From NCBI GenBank assembly GCA_964352425.1, contig CAYGRZ010000025.1, positions 1-25,138 on the forward strand: DNA of 25,138 bases. The letters run 5' to 3'. The DNA is from JAMWCX01 sp964352425. GTDB lineage: Bacteria; Omnitrophota; Gorgyraeia; 2-01-FULL-45-10. Positions 8,447 to 16,251 of this stretch are shown piece by piece. The translations under genes and the position numbers were made by a program. Every line of letters starts with the position of its first letter. Position 1 is the stretch's first letter. The notes under the pieces are model-generated. The model had not been told where the DNA came from. It saw only the letters and a program-made list of their open reading frames with translations, and searched no databases.

Positions 8447-9103
8447 CTAAGCCACAGACGATCTTAAAGAGCCGGGATCGGATCGCGCCCTCTTTTTCAG
8501 GGCCGCGAGCTTGTTTTGAACGCTTGTCCTGATCATGGCATTCGAAATGGTCTTCACCCACCCTTCGGCTTTTTTAAAGCTGAACGATCGCGGAAAACGC
8601 AGTTCAGGGAAATGGCCAAACCGCCTTTTCTTACACGCTGACAGATACAGGCTGTCAACCAGGGCTTTTTCAGGCTCGGCTATCAGGAAAGTCCCGGTCC
8701 CTTCATACCAGTCAAAACCCGTAAAAAAAGACGGGGCGACCTGGTGGACGTTGAAGGTGCCGACTGTTGTCCTCAGTGTTGCCGCATGAGATACCGACGC
8801 GAGCGTTATGATATGCGGTATCTGCTCTATAATACCGTGGAGATGAAGAGCGCTTACGAATGAGACATATGCCCGATGCCGCGGAAACAGGAAGGGTATG
8901 ACGCTGTAAGGGCTGACGCCTCCGGTGCCGGCTTCCGCCCAAACACCGCGGTACACCTTGAATATAAGGTCTTGCCGCACAAGATAATTAAGCGCCTGTG
9001 TCACAGCCGAGAGAGACTTTCCCGAGATCGCGTGCAGTTCGTGCGTCGTGAATACGCCGCGCCCTAACCGCCTGATATATGAATACATGCTTTTATCAGC
9101 CAT
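8447..9103 (-). CDS. abiEi: AbiEi-type antitoxin/transcriptional regulator of a type IV toxin-antitoxin pair
   Basis: The product is 218 aa from the ATG at 9103 (a GTG one codon upstream at 9106 is an alternative). The N-terminus (residues ~1-55) is a winged-helix domain (FTTHELHAISGKSLSAVTQA...RGVWAEAG). The body matches the AbiEi antitoxin pattern with AYVSFVSALHLHGII and TFLIAEPEKALVDSLYL. In studied AbiE systems this protein silences the AbiEii transferase toxin and represses its own promoter through inverted repeats. It overlaps the end of the toxin gene, so it is translated from the same message but after the toxin, the reverse of the common antitoxin-first order. The C-terminal ~40 residues are basic and poorly conserved. 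Confidence 0.85.
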   Translation of the reverse strand: MADKSMYSYIRRLGRGVFTTHELHAISGKSLSAVTQALNYLVRQDLIFKVYRGVWAEAGTGGVSPYSVIPFLFPRHRAYVSFVSALHLHGIIEQIPHIITLASVSHAATLRTTVGTFNVHQVAPSFFTGFDWYEGTGTFLIAEPEKALVDSLYLSACKKRRFGHFPELRFPRSFSFKKAEGWVKTISNAMIRTSVQNKLAALKKRARSDPGSLRSSVA

Positions 9104-9884
9104 CACTTTTTCTTAATCCGTCTATGAGGCCGGATACTTTTAATGTAAGCTCATCCCAAACGGCCGCTGAATCATACACAGCCCTGTCCTCCTCTGACAG
9201 ATACTCAAGGACAGAGTCCCTGAATTGTTCAAACCCGACCTCAAACACATTTTCATATGCCTTCGATACTATAGCGGAATTCAGCCCGATCTTTTTCAAA
9301 GCCGCCGGCTCTACGCGGGAGCTCAACAGATAGATGTCAAATACATCCCTCGCCTGTATCGCGGACCTGGCAGCGAGAGTTGTTATCTTCTGGGCTGTGG
9401 CGGATAGCGCGTCATAATGCGGAACGATGACAGGCATCACTTTGTAAGCCCTTACAACCGCATCGGATACCGGCTGGACTACCGCGGTGCCGTGAAATCC
9501 CCTGCGCGAAAACTCGACCTTTGTAAACAAGTCCTCCCTCGATGCCGTTATAAGATGGATTTTAAAACGCTGGGTTGTTCCGGTCTGTTTCGCTTTTGCC
9601 ATATCCGGCGGCACAACGGTCTCTATGCCGAACGGTTTCAAGCTGACTGTAAAAGATGCTGAGCGCAGTATATCCATAACGGTATCCTTCACGCACACGA
9701 TGGTCATGGAACGGATATCCAGATCCATATCTTCTGAGTACCGGATACTGTTAAAAAAGAAACGGAGGTTCACCCCTCCCTTAACGGCATAGCGATCAGA
9801 TCTGGCCATTCTGCCAAACCATCTCAGAAACTCTATATGGAATATTTCGCGTAACTGCAGCGGGCTGTAAGGATACGGTCTCAT
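9096..9884 (-). CDS. abiEii: AbiEii-type nucleotidyltransferase toxin
   Basis: The 262-aa protein carries the AbiEii nucleotidyltransferase motifs. VKGGVNLRFF (G36-G37) is followed by RYSEDMDLDI (S50, D52, D54), then a downstream basic motif DLFTKVEFSRRG and the C-terminal ALSATAQKITTLAARSAIQARDVFDIYLL helix typical of the family. AbiEii proteins are GTP-binding transferases whose activity halts growth, for example during phage infection. The gene is first in its operon. Its ATG at 9884 has no clear Shine-Dalgarno, perhaps limiting toxin translation. Its 3' end overlaps abiEi by 8 bp (11 from the GTG). All signature residues are intact, so it is not a pseudogene. Confidence 0.88.
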   Translation of the reverse strand: MRPYPYSPLQLREIFHIEFLRWFGRMARSDRYAVKGGVNLRFFFNSIRYSEDMDLDIRSMTIVCVKDTVMDILRSASFTVSLKPFGIETVVPPDMAKAKQTGTTQRFKIHLITASREDLFTKVEFSRRGFHGTAVVQPVSDAVVRAYKVMPVIVPHYDALSATAQKITTLAARSAIQARDVFDIYLLSSRVEPAALKKIGLNSAIVSKAYENVFEVGFEQFRDSVLEYLSEEDRAVYDSAAVWDELTLKVSGLIDGLRKSDG

Positions 9885-9900
9885 AGGTATGAATGGTAGT

Positions 9901-9914
9901 TTAGTTTAAACTAA
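9901..9914. promoter_or_regulatory. 14-bp perfect palindrome, candidate AbiEi operator
   Basis: TTAGTTTAAACTAA lies between the -10 (9946-9941) and the toxin ATG (9884), in the early transcribed region. Autorepression by AbiEi at inverted repeats is known for studied AbiE systems; its role here is inferred from position. Confidence 0.55.
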
Positions 9915-9940
9915 GTTTCAATACGATATCCATAAAGTAA

Positions 9941-9968
9941 ATTATACACTATAAGTAGATTTTGTCAA
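9941..9968 (-). promoter_or_regulatory. Consensus sigma-70 promoter of the abiEii-abiEi operon
   Basis: TTGACA (9968-9963), 16-nt spacer, TATAAT (9946-9941): both hexamers match consensus exactly. Such a strong promoter normally needs repression, consistent with the palindrome just downstream. The rest of 9885-10025 shows no gene. Confidence 0.8.
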
Positions 9969-10025
9969 GGGATGCTGACCCTATCCCAAAAACTATTTTA
10001 ATAGACTCGCGCGCGGTGACGGCGG

Positions 10026-11138
10026 CTATTTTATCCAGAGCTCGTGGTGGTCTTTGAAGGATTTGATGAAGGCGTTGACTATCGTCGGGTCGAACTGCGA
10101 GCCGGAGGCATCCCTTATCCGGTTGTATGCCTCTTCCCTCGACAATCCCTTCTGGTAGGGCCTGTCGGTCGTCAGGGCATCGAACGTATCGGCTACCGCG
10201 ATGATCCTGCCTTCCATCGATATGGCAGTGCCTTTCATGCGGCTGGGATATCCCCTCCCGTCATACCGTTCGTGGTGCTCCAGGATCCCCCGTATTATCT
10301 TGTGCGAATCATCTATCGACTCTATGATCCTGGCGCCGATACCGGGGTGCAGCCTGATCTGTTTGCGCTCGTATCCGAGGAGCTTGGCGGGCTTCATCAG
10401 GATGCTCTCCCTGACCCCTATCTTACCTATATCATGGAGGATGCTGGCCAGCCGCAGGTTCTCCATTGCCTCGGCGTCCAGCGCCATCTCCCGGCCGATG
10501 GCGACCGCGTATTTCATGACACGCTCGGAGTGGCCGCTCGTATAGGCATCCTTGGCGTCTATGGCCCGTGTCAGCGAGGTGATAGTGCTTATGAAGAGGT
10601 TCTTCAGCCGGTGGTACAGCCGCGCGTTCAAAAGCGCGATGGCGATATTGTTGGAGAGCGTCAGGAGGAGTTCCTCATCCTCTTTCGTAAAAAGGTTCCC
10701 CGGCCTCTTCTTGTTGCTCACGATCAGGACGCCTATGATCTTGCCCTCGGCCTCGAGCGGCACTGCCAGGAATGAATGGATCGGAAGTTCGGCGCCGGTG
10801 AACGGCAGCTGCCTGTCCCTGAACGCGGGATTGTCGCGCACGTCGTTGACGATCAGCGGCTCCTTGCGCTTCACGACGTACTCGTTTATCATCTCCCAGC
10901 TTCCGAGCAGGTTGATATTGTCGAGCTCGTCCGAACTGAAGCCCCTGGCCTTGGTCAGCATCAGCCTCTTCACGGTATCGTCGATCAGGAAGAGCGACGC
11001 GTGGTCGGCGCCGAGCGCGTTCGACGACTCCTCGAGGATGAGGTCGCTCACCCTGTCGAGGTCGAGCGACGAGCTTACGGCGCGGCTCACCTGCAGGAGT
11101 ATCTTCGCGGCTTCGTATTTGTGATTTTTTTCGATCAT
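10026..11138 (-). CDS. GAF-HD-GYP protein, probable cyclic-di-GMP phosphodiesterase
   Basis: The 370-aa cytoplasmic protein has an N-terminal GAF sensor domain (residues ~20-175; FLAVPLEAEGKIIGVLIVSN) and a C-terminal HD-GYP domain (~185-355). The metal and catalytic motifs are complete: H203 in SGHSERV, H235-D236 in ILHDIGKIG, H288-H289 in EHHERYDGRGYP with the GYP triad at 296-298, and VADTFDALTTDRPY. HD-GYP enzymes hydrolyse c-di-GMP to pGpG or GMP. The ATG overlaps the stop of the CHASE2-PP2C gene by 4 bp (ATGA), so the two are translationally coupled and probably act in one signalling output. It is the last gene of the long minus-strand cluster. The window also holds a c-di-GMP riboswitch, a plausible downstream target. 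No GGDEF cyclase is present. Confidence 0.92.
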   Translation of the reverse strand: MIEKNHKYEAAKILLQVSRAVSSSLDLDRVSDLILEESSNALGADHASLFLIDDTVKRLMLTKARGFSSDELDNINLLGSWEMINEYVVKRKEPLIVNDVRDNPAFRDRQLPFTGAELPIHSFLAVPLEAEGKIIGVLIVSNKKRPGNLFTKEDEELLLTLSNNIAIALLNARLYHRLKNLFISTITSLTRAIDAKDAYTSGHSERVMKYAVAIGREMALDAEAMENLRLASILHDIGKIGVRESILMKPAKLLGYERKQIRLHPGIGARIIESIDDSHKIIRGILEHHERYDGRGYPSRMKGTAISMEGRIIAVADTFDALTTDRPYQKGLSREEAYNRIRDASGSQFDPTIVNAFIKSFKDHHELWIK

Positions 11139-13051
11139 GTTATTTTGACCACAATGAACGTCATGTCGTCGTGCTGGCTCTGCTTCGGTTCGAACTTGCG
11201 GACGTCTTTTTCGATCGCGTCGAGGAGTTCCTTCGACGGAAGTTTCCTGTTCTTCTCGGCAACCGCCAGGAGGCGCTCCTTGCCGTACATGTCGGACTTC
11301 GGGTTCATCGCCTCGGTGATACCGTCGGTGTAGAATATGAACGTGCCGCCCTTGCCGAATCGCATCTCACCGCCCGAATACGCCCCGTCCATCAGGCCCA
11401 GCGGCGCGCCGTCCTGAACGTCCAGGAATTGCGATGTTCCGTCTTTGGCCAGATACAGGGCCGGAAGGTGGCCCCCATTACCATATACCATACGGCCGGT
11501 GGTGACGTCAAATATAGAATAATAGACGGTGACGAAGAGGTTCGACGCCGATTCTTTTACGAGTTTCGCGTTTAAGTTTGCGAGCACGTCATGGGGACCG
11601 GCGCCGGGAAGGGCAAACGAGCGGAACGCGCCGACGACCATCGCCATGAAGAGCGCCGCCGGGACGCCCTTGCCCGAGACGTCGCCTATCATGACGCCGA
11701 ACCGATCAGCGCCGAACGAGGTGAAATCATACAGGTCGCCGCCCACCTGCCGCGCCGTGAACATCGACGCCGCGACATCGACGCCTTCGACCGAGGGCAT
11801 CGCCGTCGGAAGGAAGCTCTCCTGTATCTTCCTGGCGATCTGGAGCTCATTCTCCATCAGGAGCCTTCTCTTCCACTCGGACACGTACTTATACAGGGTC
11901 AGCGACAGGTGCAGCATCGCCACGACGAGTATCGGGTATATCAGGTCGACCCAGAGCCCAAAATAGTTAAAGACCAGTATGCCGACGAGCACGAACGTCG
12001 TGATCACGGCGAAGAGTATGAAGAATCCGCGTAGCGGCTTGGTCTTCAGGACAAGCGCCGATATCAGCACGGAAAGGAAGGCGAGAAGGCCCAAGCTTGT
12101 GCCGCGCGACGCGCGCCGAATAAAGTTTTTTGTAATGATGGAATTGAAGACCTCCGCGTGCATACCCACGGCAGGATAGAGCGTGTCAAAGGGGCTCGGG
12201 TGGAGGTCGACGGTACCGACCGCGGTGAGGCCGATGATGCAGACCTTCCCCTTCAGGGCCTTGAGGTCTATATTGGGTGTCTCGCCGGTCATCTTTGCCA
12301 GGTGCGACTGGATGATGTCGACGAAGGAATAATGCCTGTACGAGAGGCCCCACGGCGCGGAGAAGTTTACGATGATGTTCGAGTGCTCGTCGAGCGGGAT
12401 CCGCGTGCCGTTACCCAGGTCAACATATTTTCCCGGCACGAACTTCACGTCTTTCTGCGGGATGCCGAGATAGTCGCAGGCAAAAAGGAGCGACAGGTAC
12501 GGCTGGAACAGATAGTTCTCGTATTGTATATAGGCAGGCGCGCGGCGGAATTTTCCGTCAACATCGGGGATGACATTGATGTGGCCGGCCCCTTTGGAAG
12601 CGCTGTTGAATGCCTCAAGATTCTTGGCCAGGCATCCCAGAGCCATCGGCACCTTTCGCCGCTTGTAGTCGAGCTCGAAGACGACGGGGAAATAGACATT
12701 GCCGGCTCGCGCGGCCGCGTCGATAAAGTCGCTGTCGTCCTTTGACGGTTCGCTGAAGAATATATCGAACACGACGGCCCTGGCGCCGGCAGCGCTAAGC
12801 GCCTTCGTGAGGATCGCGTGGTAGCTCCGGTCGAACGGGAAACGGCCGATCTTCTCGATCGTGTCGTCGCTTATCTCGACGATGGCGATTGTGTCGGTAA
12901 CGGGGATCTGCGGCCGCAGGCGAAACCTGAGGTCGAGCGTTATGAGCTCATAGCTGTCGAGGATGTGGAAATAGGAGCCGGCGAGCACGGCGGCCGCGAT
13001 GAACGGCAGGATAATGCGGCCCGTGACCTTCTTCAGTGCATCCGTCTTCAT
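11135..13051 (-). CDS. CHASE2-domain membrane protein with C-terminal PP2C/SpoIIE-type phosphatase (RsbU-like)
   Basis: The 638-aa protein has an N-terminal membrane helix (~12-28), then a periplasmic CHASE2 sensor domain (~35-310; LDLRFRLRP, DIFFSEPSKDDSDF). Three transmembrane helices follow (~315-390), then a short coiled linker (ENELQIARKIQESFLP) and a PP2C/SpoIIE phosphatase (~410-638). The PP2C metal motifs are visible: GGDLYDF, IGDVSGKG, YTDGITEA and HDDMTF. RsbU-type phosphatases dephosphorylate STAS antagonists in partner-switching pathways. A STAS protein and its kinase are encoded upstream in the same cluster, so this is the likely phosphatase of that set, with CHASE2 sensing an envelope or extracellular cue. 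It starts 15 nt after mlaD and has no strong Shine-Dalgarno. Confidence 0.92.
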   Translation of the reverse strand: MKTDALKKVTGRIILPFIAAAVLAGSYFHILDSYELITLDLRFRLRPQIPVTDTIAIVEISDDTIEKIGRFPFDRSYHAILTKALSAAGARAVVFDIFFSEPSKDDSDFIDAAARAGNVYFPVVFELDYKRRKVPMALGCLAKNLEAFNSASKGAGHINVIPDVDGKFRRAPAYIQYENYLFQPYLSLLFACDYLGIPQKDVKFVPGKYVDLGNGTRIPLDEHSNIIVNFSAPWGLSYRHYSFVDIIQSHLAKMTGETPNIDLKALKGKVCIIGLTAVGTVDLHPSPFDTLYPAVGMHAEVFNSIITKNFIRRASRGTSLGLLAFLSVLISALVLKTKPLRGFFILFAVITTFVLVGILVFNYFGLWVDLIYPILVVAMLHLSLTLYKYVSEWKRRLLMENELQIARKIQESFLPTAMPSVEGVDVAASMFTARQVGGDLYDFTSFGADRFGVMIGDVSGKGVPAALFMAMVVGAFRSFALPGAGPHDVLANLNAKLVKESASNLFVTVYYSIFDVTTGRMVYGNGGHLPALYLAKDGTSQFLDVQDGAPLGLMDGAYSGGEMRFGKGGTFIFYTDGITEAMNPKSDMYGKERLLAVAEKNRKLPSKELLDAIEKDVRKFEPKQSQHDDMTFIVVKIT

Positions 13052-13066
13052 CGGCGCTGCAGGGTA

Positions 13067-13687
13067 TTAGTCATTTCCCTTCATCAGAAGCTTCCACGGG
13101 TGGGCTTTAAGGTCCTGGCTGAAATCCTTGAAGTTGACCGCGGTGGCTTCTATGTTCAGGACGATGCTGTCGATGCGGGGCCTGTTGTCCTTCACGACGC
13201 CGTTTACGTTGGCGGCGAGGTCCTTTATCTCCAGGAGCGTCTTGTCGAGGTTCGAGGCGATCGCGTCCGCCTTCTTCCAGAACTTCCGCATCTCGATCGG
13301 GTCCTCGCTCACAATGGTGGCGCCGTTCTTGACTACCGGTTTATCGCCCGAACCGGGCGTCAGTCCTATGTAGGCGTCGCCTATCATCCCGGAGGTCGAT
13401 ATGAACGCTATCGTGTCCTCGTGGAGCTTCGCGCGCTGGCTTAAGGTGAGCTCGACCTCGACTTTCGTCTCGGGGTCATACGAGAATTTGATGCCGGTGA
13501 CGCGGCCGACCTCTATGCCGGAGAGCTTCACGATCGAGTCCTGCTTTACGCCGTCGGCATACGTGAAAAAGGCTTTGACCCTGTAGGGGGCCGCTTTGAA
13601 ATCGGTCGTCTTCACGTAGAAGAGCGCCGTCGCCGCTATCGCCGCGACGACGATCATTCCTGTCTTCACTTCATTCGTCACCTTCAT
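13067..13687 (-). CDS. mlaD: MlaD-type MCE-domain substrate-binding protein
   Basis: The 206-aa protein has one N-terminal membrane anchor (residues ~10-25, GMIVVAAIAATALFYV) and an MCE domain (~35-115) with VKLSGIEVGRVTGIKF and SGMIGDAYIGLTPG. It then has a helical tail (~130-200). MCE proteins of this family form a periplasmic hexameric ring that binds lipid and docks on the MlaE permease to move phospholipids between the membranes. AAGGAG lies about 8 nt before the ATG at 13687. It follows mlaF after 136 nt that contain two perfect palindromes, an unusually wide break in an otherwise tight cluster. The helical tail is compatible with the tunnel-forming C-terminus of the family. Confidence 0.9.
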   Translation of the reverse strand: MKVTNEVKTGMIVVAAIAATALFYVKTTDFKAAPYRVKAFFTYADGVKQDSIVKLSGIEVGRVTGIKFSYDPETKVEVELTLSQRAKLHEDTIAFISTSGMIGDAYIGLTPGSGDKPVVKNGATIVSEDPIEMRKFWKKADAIASNLDKTLLEIKDLAANVNGVVKDNRPRIDSIVLNIEATAVNFKDFSQDLKAHPWKLLMKGND

Positions 13688-13716
13688 CTCGCATTCTCCT
13701 TATAGTTATCCACAGC

Positions 13717-13742
13717 GTAGGTCACCCTTAAGGGTGACCTAC
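13717..13742. repeat. 26-bp perfect palindrome A between mlaF and mlaD
   Basis: Half-site GTAGGTCACCCTT followed by its exact reverse complement, with TTAA at the centre. It shares the outer GTAGG/CCTAC and the central TTAA with palindrome B 73 bp away. No T-run follows directly on the minus strand. Confidence 0.9.
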
Positions 13743-13789
13743 TATATTCCACTTTTAATTTTTTCGTTCGTAGCACGCGACCCGCAGCA

Positions 13790-13815
13790 GTAGGGCAGGT
13801 TTAAACCTGCCCTAC
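13790..13815. repeat. 26-bp perfect palindrome B between mlaF and mlaD
   Basis: Half-site GTAGGGCAGGTTT followed by its exact reverse complement. It has the same length and the same ends as palindrome A but a different interior. It begins 8 nt after the mlaF stop. Confidence 0.9.
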
Positions 13816-13823
13816 ATTCAAAT

Positions 13824-14621
13824 CTACGCGACAAGGTGCTCCAGATAATCGTCCTTCTGCTGGAAGAACCGTATCGGGCCGTCGGGGCTGCCGCTTATGA
13901 ACTGCTGGACCATCTCATTCTTCGAATGCCTGATGTGGTCCGGCGAGCCGACCTCGAGGACGCGGCCCTCGTAGAGCATCGCGACCCTGTCGGCTATCGA
14001 AAAGACGCTCTTCATATCGTGCGTCACGACGACGCTGGTGATGTTCAGCTTCCTGGAAAGGTCGATGATGAGCTTATCGATGACGCCGGCCACGATCGGG
14101 TCGAGGCCCGCCGTCGGCTCGTCGTAGAATACGATCTCCGGGTCCATCGCTATCGCGCGGGCAAGGCCGACGCGCTTCCGCATGCCGCCCGAGAGCTGGC
14201 TCGGCATCAGGTCTTCGAAGCCCCTTAAGCCCACGAGCTCGAGTTTCATCTTCACGACGATATCCCGCACGCTCTTGTCGAGCCTGGTGTGCTCTTTTAA
14301 ACCGAGGCTCACGTTCTCGCCCACGGTCATCGAATCGAAGAGCGCCGACGACTGGAAGCTCATGCCTATCCTGCGCCTGAGCTTGTCCATCTCGTCCTCG
14401 CCGAGCGCGCTTAAGTCCTTGCCGAGGAGGAACACCTTGCCGGAATCCGGCTTGAGCGACCCGATGACGTGGCGCAGGAATGTCGACTTACCGCAGCCGG
14501 AACCGCCCATGATCACGAACGTCTCCCCCCGGCAGATCTCGAGGCTGATGCCGTTTAAGACCGTCCGGTCACCGAACTTCTTCACGACATTCTCAGCTTT
14601 TATGACGACTTCTTTTTCCAT
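13824..14621 (-). CDS. mlaF: MlaF-type ABC transporter ATP-binding protein
   Basis: The 265-aa ABC ATPase has a Walker A at GGSGCGKST (residues 39-47), a Q-loop region SFQSSALFDSMTV, the signature LSGGMRKRV, a Walker B IVFYDEPTAGLDP and a switch histidine in VVTHDM. SFQSSALFDSMTVGENV and the LSGGMRKRVGLARAI signature are typical of the Mla/MKL subfamily. It powers lipid transport through MlaE at the cytoplasmic face of the inner membrane. The ATG at 14621 follows AGGAAGAG, and the gene begins 14 nt after the mlaE stop, so the two are co-translated. Confidence 0.95.
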   Translation of the reverse strand: MEKEVVIKAENVVKKFGDRTVLNGISLEICRGETFVIMGGSGCGKSTFLRHVIGSLKPDSGKVFLLGKDLSALGEDEMDKLRRRIGMSFQSSALFDSMTVGENVSLGLKEHTRLDKSVRDIVVKMKLELVGLRGFEDLMPSQLSGGMRKRVGLARAIAMDPEIVFYDEPTAGLDPIVAGVIDKLIIDLSRKLNITSVVVTHDMKSVFSIADRVAMLYEGRVLEVGSPDHIRHSKNEMVQQFISGSPDGPIRFFQQKDDYLEHLVA

Positions 14622-14635
14622 AGGGGTGTCTCTTC

Positions 14636-15430
14636 CTATTTACCCGCGAAATAGAATATGCCCGTCAGGACGCAGTCGAAGAATATTATCAGTATGAAAC
14701 TCGTGACGACGGAGAGCGTCGTCGCCTTGCCGACGCCCTCGGCGCCGCCTTTCGTATTCAGGCCCATGTAACAGCCGACCATCGATATGATCATGGCGAA
14801 CGTGACGCTCTTCACGAGGCCGGTCCAGACGTCTTTCCAGAGCATGAACTTGAACGAGAACGTAATATAGCGGTAGGGATCGAGCTTCAGGTTGAATACG
14901 CCGACGAGAAAACCGCCGAAGATGCCGACGAGGTCCGAGAATACGGTCAGGCACGGCAGCATGACCAGGAGCGCCAGGAAACGCGGCACGACGAGGAACC
15001 TGACCGGATTGAGCGCCATCGTCTCGAGCGCCTCGATCTGTTCGCTCACCTTCATCGTCCCGAGCTCTGCGGCTATCGCGGCGCCCACGCGGCCCGTGAC
15101 AACGAGCGCGGTCAGCACCGGCCCGAGTTCGCGGGCAAGGCTTACGGCGACCATCGGCGCGACATAGATGTTGGCCCCGAATTTATTAAGCTGGTAGGCG
15201 CTCTGCATCGCTATGACGATGCCGGTGAAGAACGAGACGAAGAGCGCTATGACGAGCGAGCCGGCGCCCGCGAAGACCATCTGGTGGAATATGCTGTCGC
15301 GCTTGACGAATTTGTTCTTAAGCGGCCCGAATATGAGCCACCAGACGGTATCAAAAAGGAGGCTGGCGACCTCCACGACACTCCTCGCGGTCCCCAGCAC
15401 CGCATCGCCGATCCTGGCGAAAAAATTCAT
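14636..15430 (-). CDS. mlaE: MlaE-type ABC transporter permease
   Basis: A 264-aa integral membrane protein of the MlaE/TrbD-like permease family (DUF140). Features include the conserved AMQSAYQLNKFGA segment, SLARELGPVLTALVVTGRVGAAIAAELGTMKVSEQIEAL and C-terminal helices with GAEGVGKATTLSVVTSFILI. About five membrane segments are visible. The ATG at 15430 gives MNFFARIGD; a GTG two codons upstream (15436) is an alternative. It starts 14 nt after the STAS gene, recalling the MlaB (STAS) plus MlaE arrangement of classical Mla operons. It carries lipid between the MlaD ring and the membrane using MlaF ATP hydrolysis. Confidence 0.95.
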   Translation of the reverse strand: MNFFARIGDAVLGTARSVVEVASLLFDTVWWLIFGPLKNKFVKRDSIFHQMVFAGAGSLVIALFVSFFTGIVIAMQSAYQLNKFGANIYVAPMVAVSLARELGPVLTALVVTGRVGAAIAAELGTMKVSEQIEALETMALNPVRFLVVPRFLALLVMLPCLTVFSDLVGIFGGFLVGVFNLKLDPYRYITFSFKFMLWKDVWTGLVKSVTFAMIISMVGCYMGLNTKGGAEGVGKATTLSVVTSFILIIFFDCVLTGIFYFAGK

Positions 15431-15444
15431 ACACACACCGGTTG

Positions 15445-15780
15445 TTATACGAACGTCGAGATGGCGTCCGCCTCGTCTGCCATTATCTCGAAAAGTTTCT
15501 CAAGCTTCGTTATCTCGAACAGGCTCTTTATCTTGGAGGAGAGGTTCGTGAGCCTCAGGCGCCCGCCGTAGGACTTCATGTTCTTCAGTATCTCGACGAG
15601 TGTGGCCAGGCCTGACGAATCGACGTAGGTCACCCTCGAAAGGTTGATCACTATCTTCTGGGTCTTCGCCGCGATCAGCTTATCGAACGACTTCTTGATA
15701 GCCGGGCTCGAATTGATGTCGATCTCTCCCTCGACGCAGCATACCGCCAACCCGTTCTTGTTCTCGACCTTGACTGCCAT
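15445..15780 (-). CDS. STAS-domain anti-sigma factor antagonist (SpoIIAA/RsbV-like)
   Basis: A 111-aa single STAS domain with the SpoIIAA-type phosphorylation loop VTYVDSSGLATL (D54, S55, S56). The serine in D-S-S-G is the normal target of the partner kinase. GGGGAG lies 6 nt before the ATG at 15780. The HATPase kinase gene ends 21 nt upstream and mlaE follows 14 nt downstream. Two roles are possible: a classical antagonist that releases a sigma factor, or an MlaB-like regulator bound to the Mla ATPase. The intact phospho-site and the adjacent kinase favour partner switching; the mlaE neighbour keeps the second option open. Confidence 0.9.
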   Translation of the reverse strand: MAVKVENKNGLAVCCVEGEIDINSSPAIKKSFDKLIAAKTQKIVINLSRVTYVDSSGLATLVEILKNMKSYGGRLRLTNLSSKIKSLFEITKLEKLFEIMADEADAISTFV

Positions 15781-15801
15781 AGCCGTCTCCCCTTCTTTTG
15801 A

Positions 15802-16251
15802 TTATTGCAGCTTCTTCAGCATCGTTATCCTGTTGCCATTGCCGCTGTATTCGACCGTATCCATCAGCCTCTTGATCAGGTAGACGCCCCTGCCCGAGTT
15901 CTTCAGTATGTGAGGGCCGCTCGTCGGGTCGGCGACCTTCGAGTGGTCGAAACCGGGCCCTTCGTCCTCGACCTCTATATAGAGGCTTCCGTCCTGTACC
16001 CAGTACGCGACCTTGACCGCCTTGCGCCTGTCGGAGTGGTTGCCGTGGACGATCGCGTTCCTGACCGCTTCCTCGATGCACAGCTTTATATCGAAGGCCT
16101 TGCCTTCGTCGACGGCATACGGCGCCAGGCTCGAAAGGATCCTCGAAGAGACCTTCCGTATATACCGTGTCTCGCTCGGGACTTTTACCCGGTTCTTTCC
16201 TGCGCCGTCCCTACTGCTCTTTAAAAACGCCAATGGCCCTGATCTTATCAT
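15802..16251 (-). CDS. HATPase-type serine kinase/anti-sigma factor (RsbW/SpoIIAB-like)
   Basis: The 149-aa GHKL ATPase domain has an N-box EEAVRNAIVHGN (E60-N71), a G1 box DEGPGFD (96-102) and a G2 box SGRGVYLIKRLMD (119-131). RsbW-family proteins phosphorylate a STAS antagonist and bind a sigma factor or another target. The start is uncertain: ATG 16251 is chosen, with TTG at 16266 and TTG at 16233 as alternatives. Every in-frame choice overlaps the 3' end of accA (41 nt for 16251), implying coupled translation. The conserved fold begins around residue 22 (VKVPSETRYIRKV). Its likely partner is the STAS protein directly downstream; no sigma factor gene is nearby. Confidence 0.88.
   Translation of the reverse strand: MIRSGPLAFLKSSRDGAGKNRVKVPSETRYIRKVSSRILSSLAPYAVDEGKAFDIKLCIEEAVRNAIVHGNHSDRRKAVKVAYWVQDGSLYIEVEDEGPGFDHSKVADPTSGPHILKNSGRGVYLIKRLMDTVEYSGNGNRITMLKKLQ

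Noticed and set aside
8238..8561. 107-codon minus-strand ORF after abiEi
   Set aside because: It overlaps the end of abiEi out of frame, lacks a ribosome binding site and matches nothing; the opposite-strand DUF1016-like reading is better supported.
10000..10040. Terminator after the HD-GYP gene
   Set aside because: GC-rich and AT-rich pieces are present but I could not draw a stable stem followed by a T-run.
13717..13815. Intrinsic terminators after mlaF
   Set aside because: Neither palindrome is followed by a T-run on the minus strand, and mlaD is expected to be co-expressed with mlaEF.
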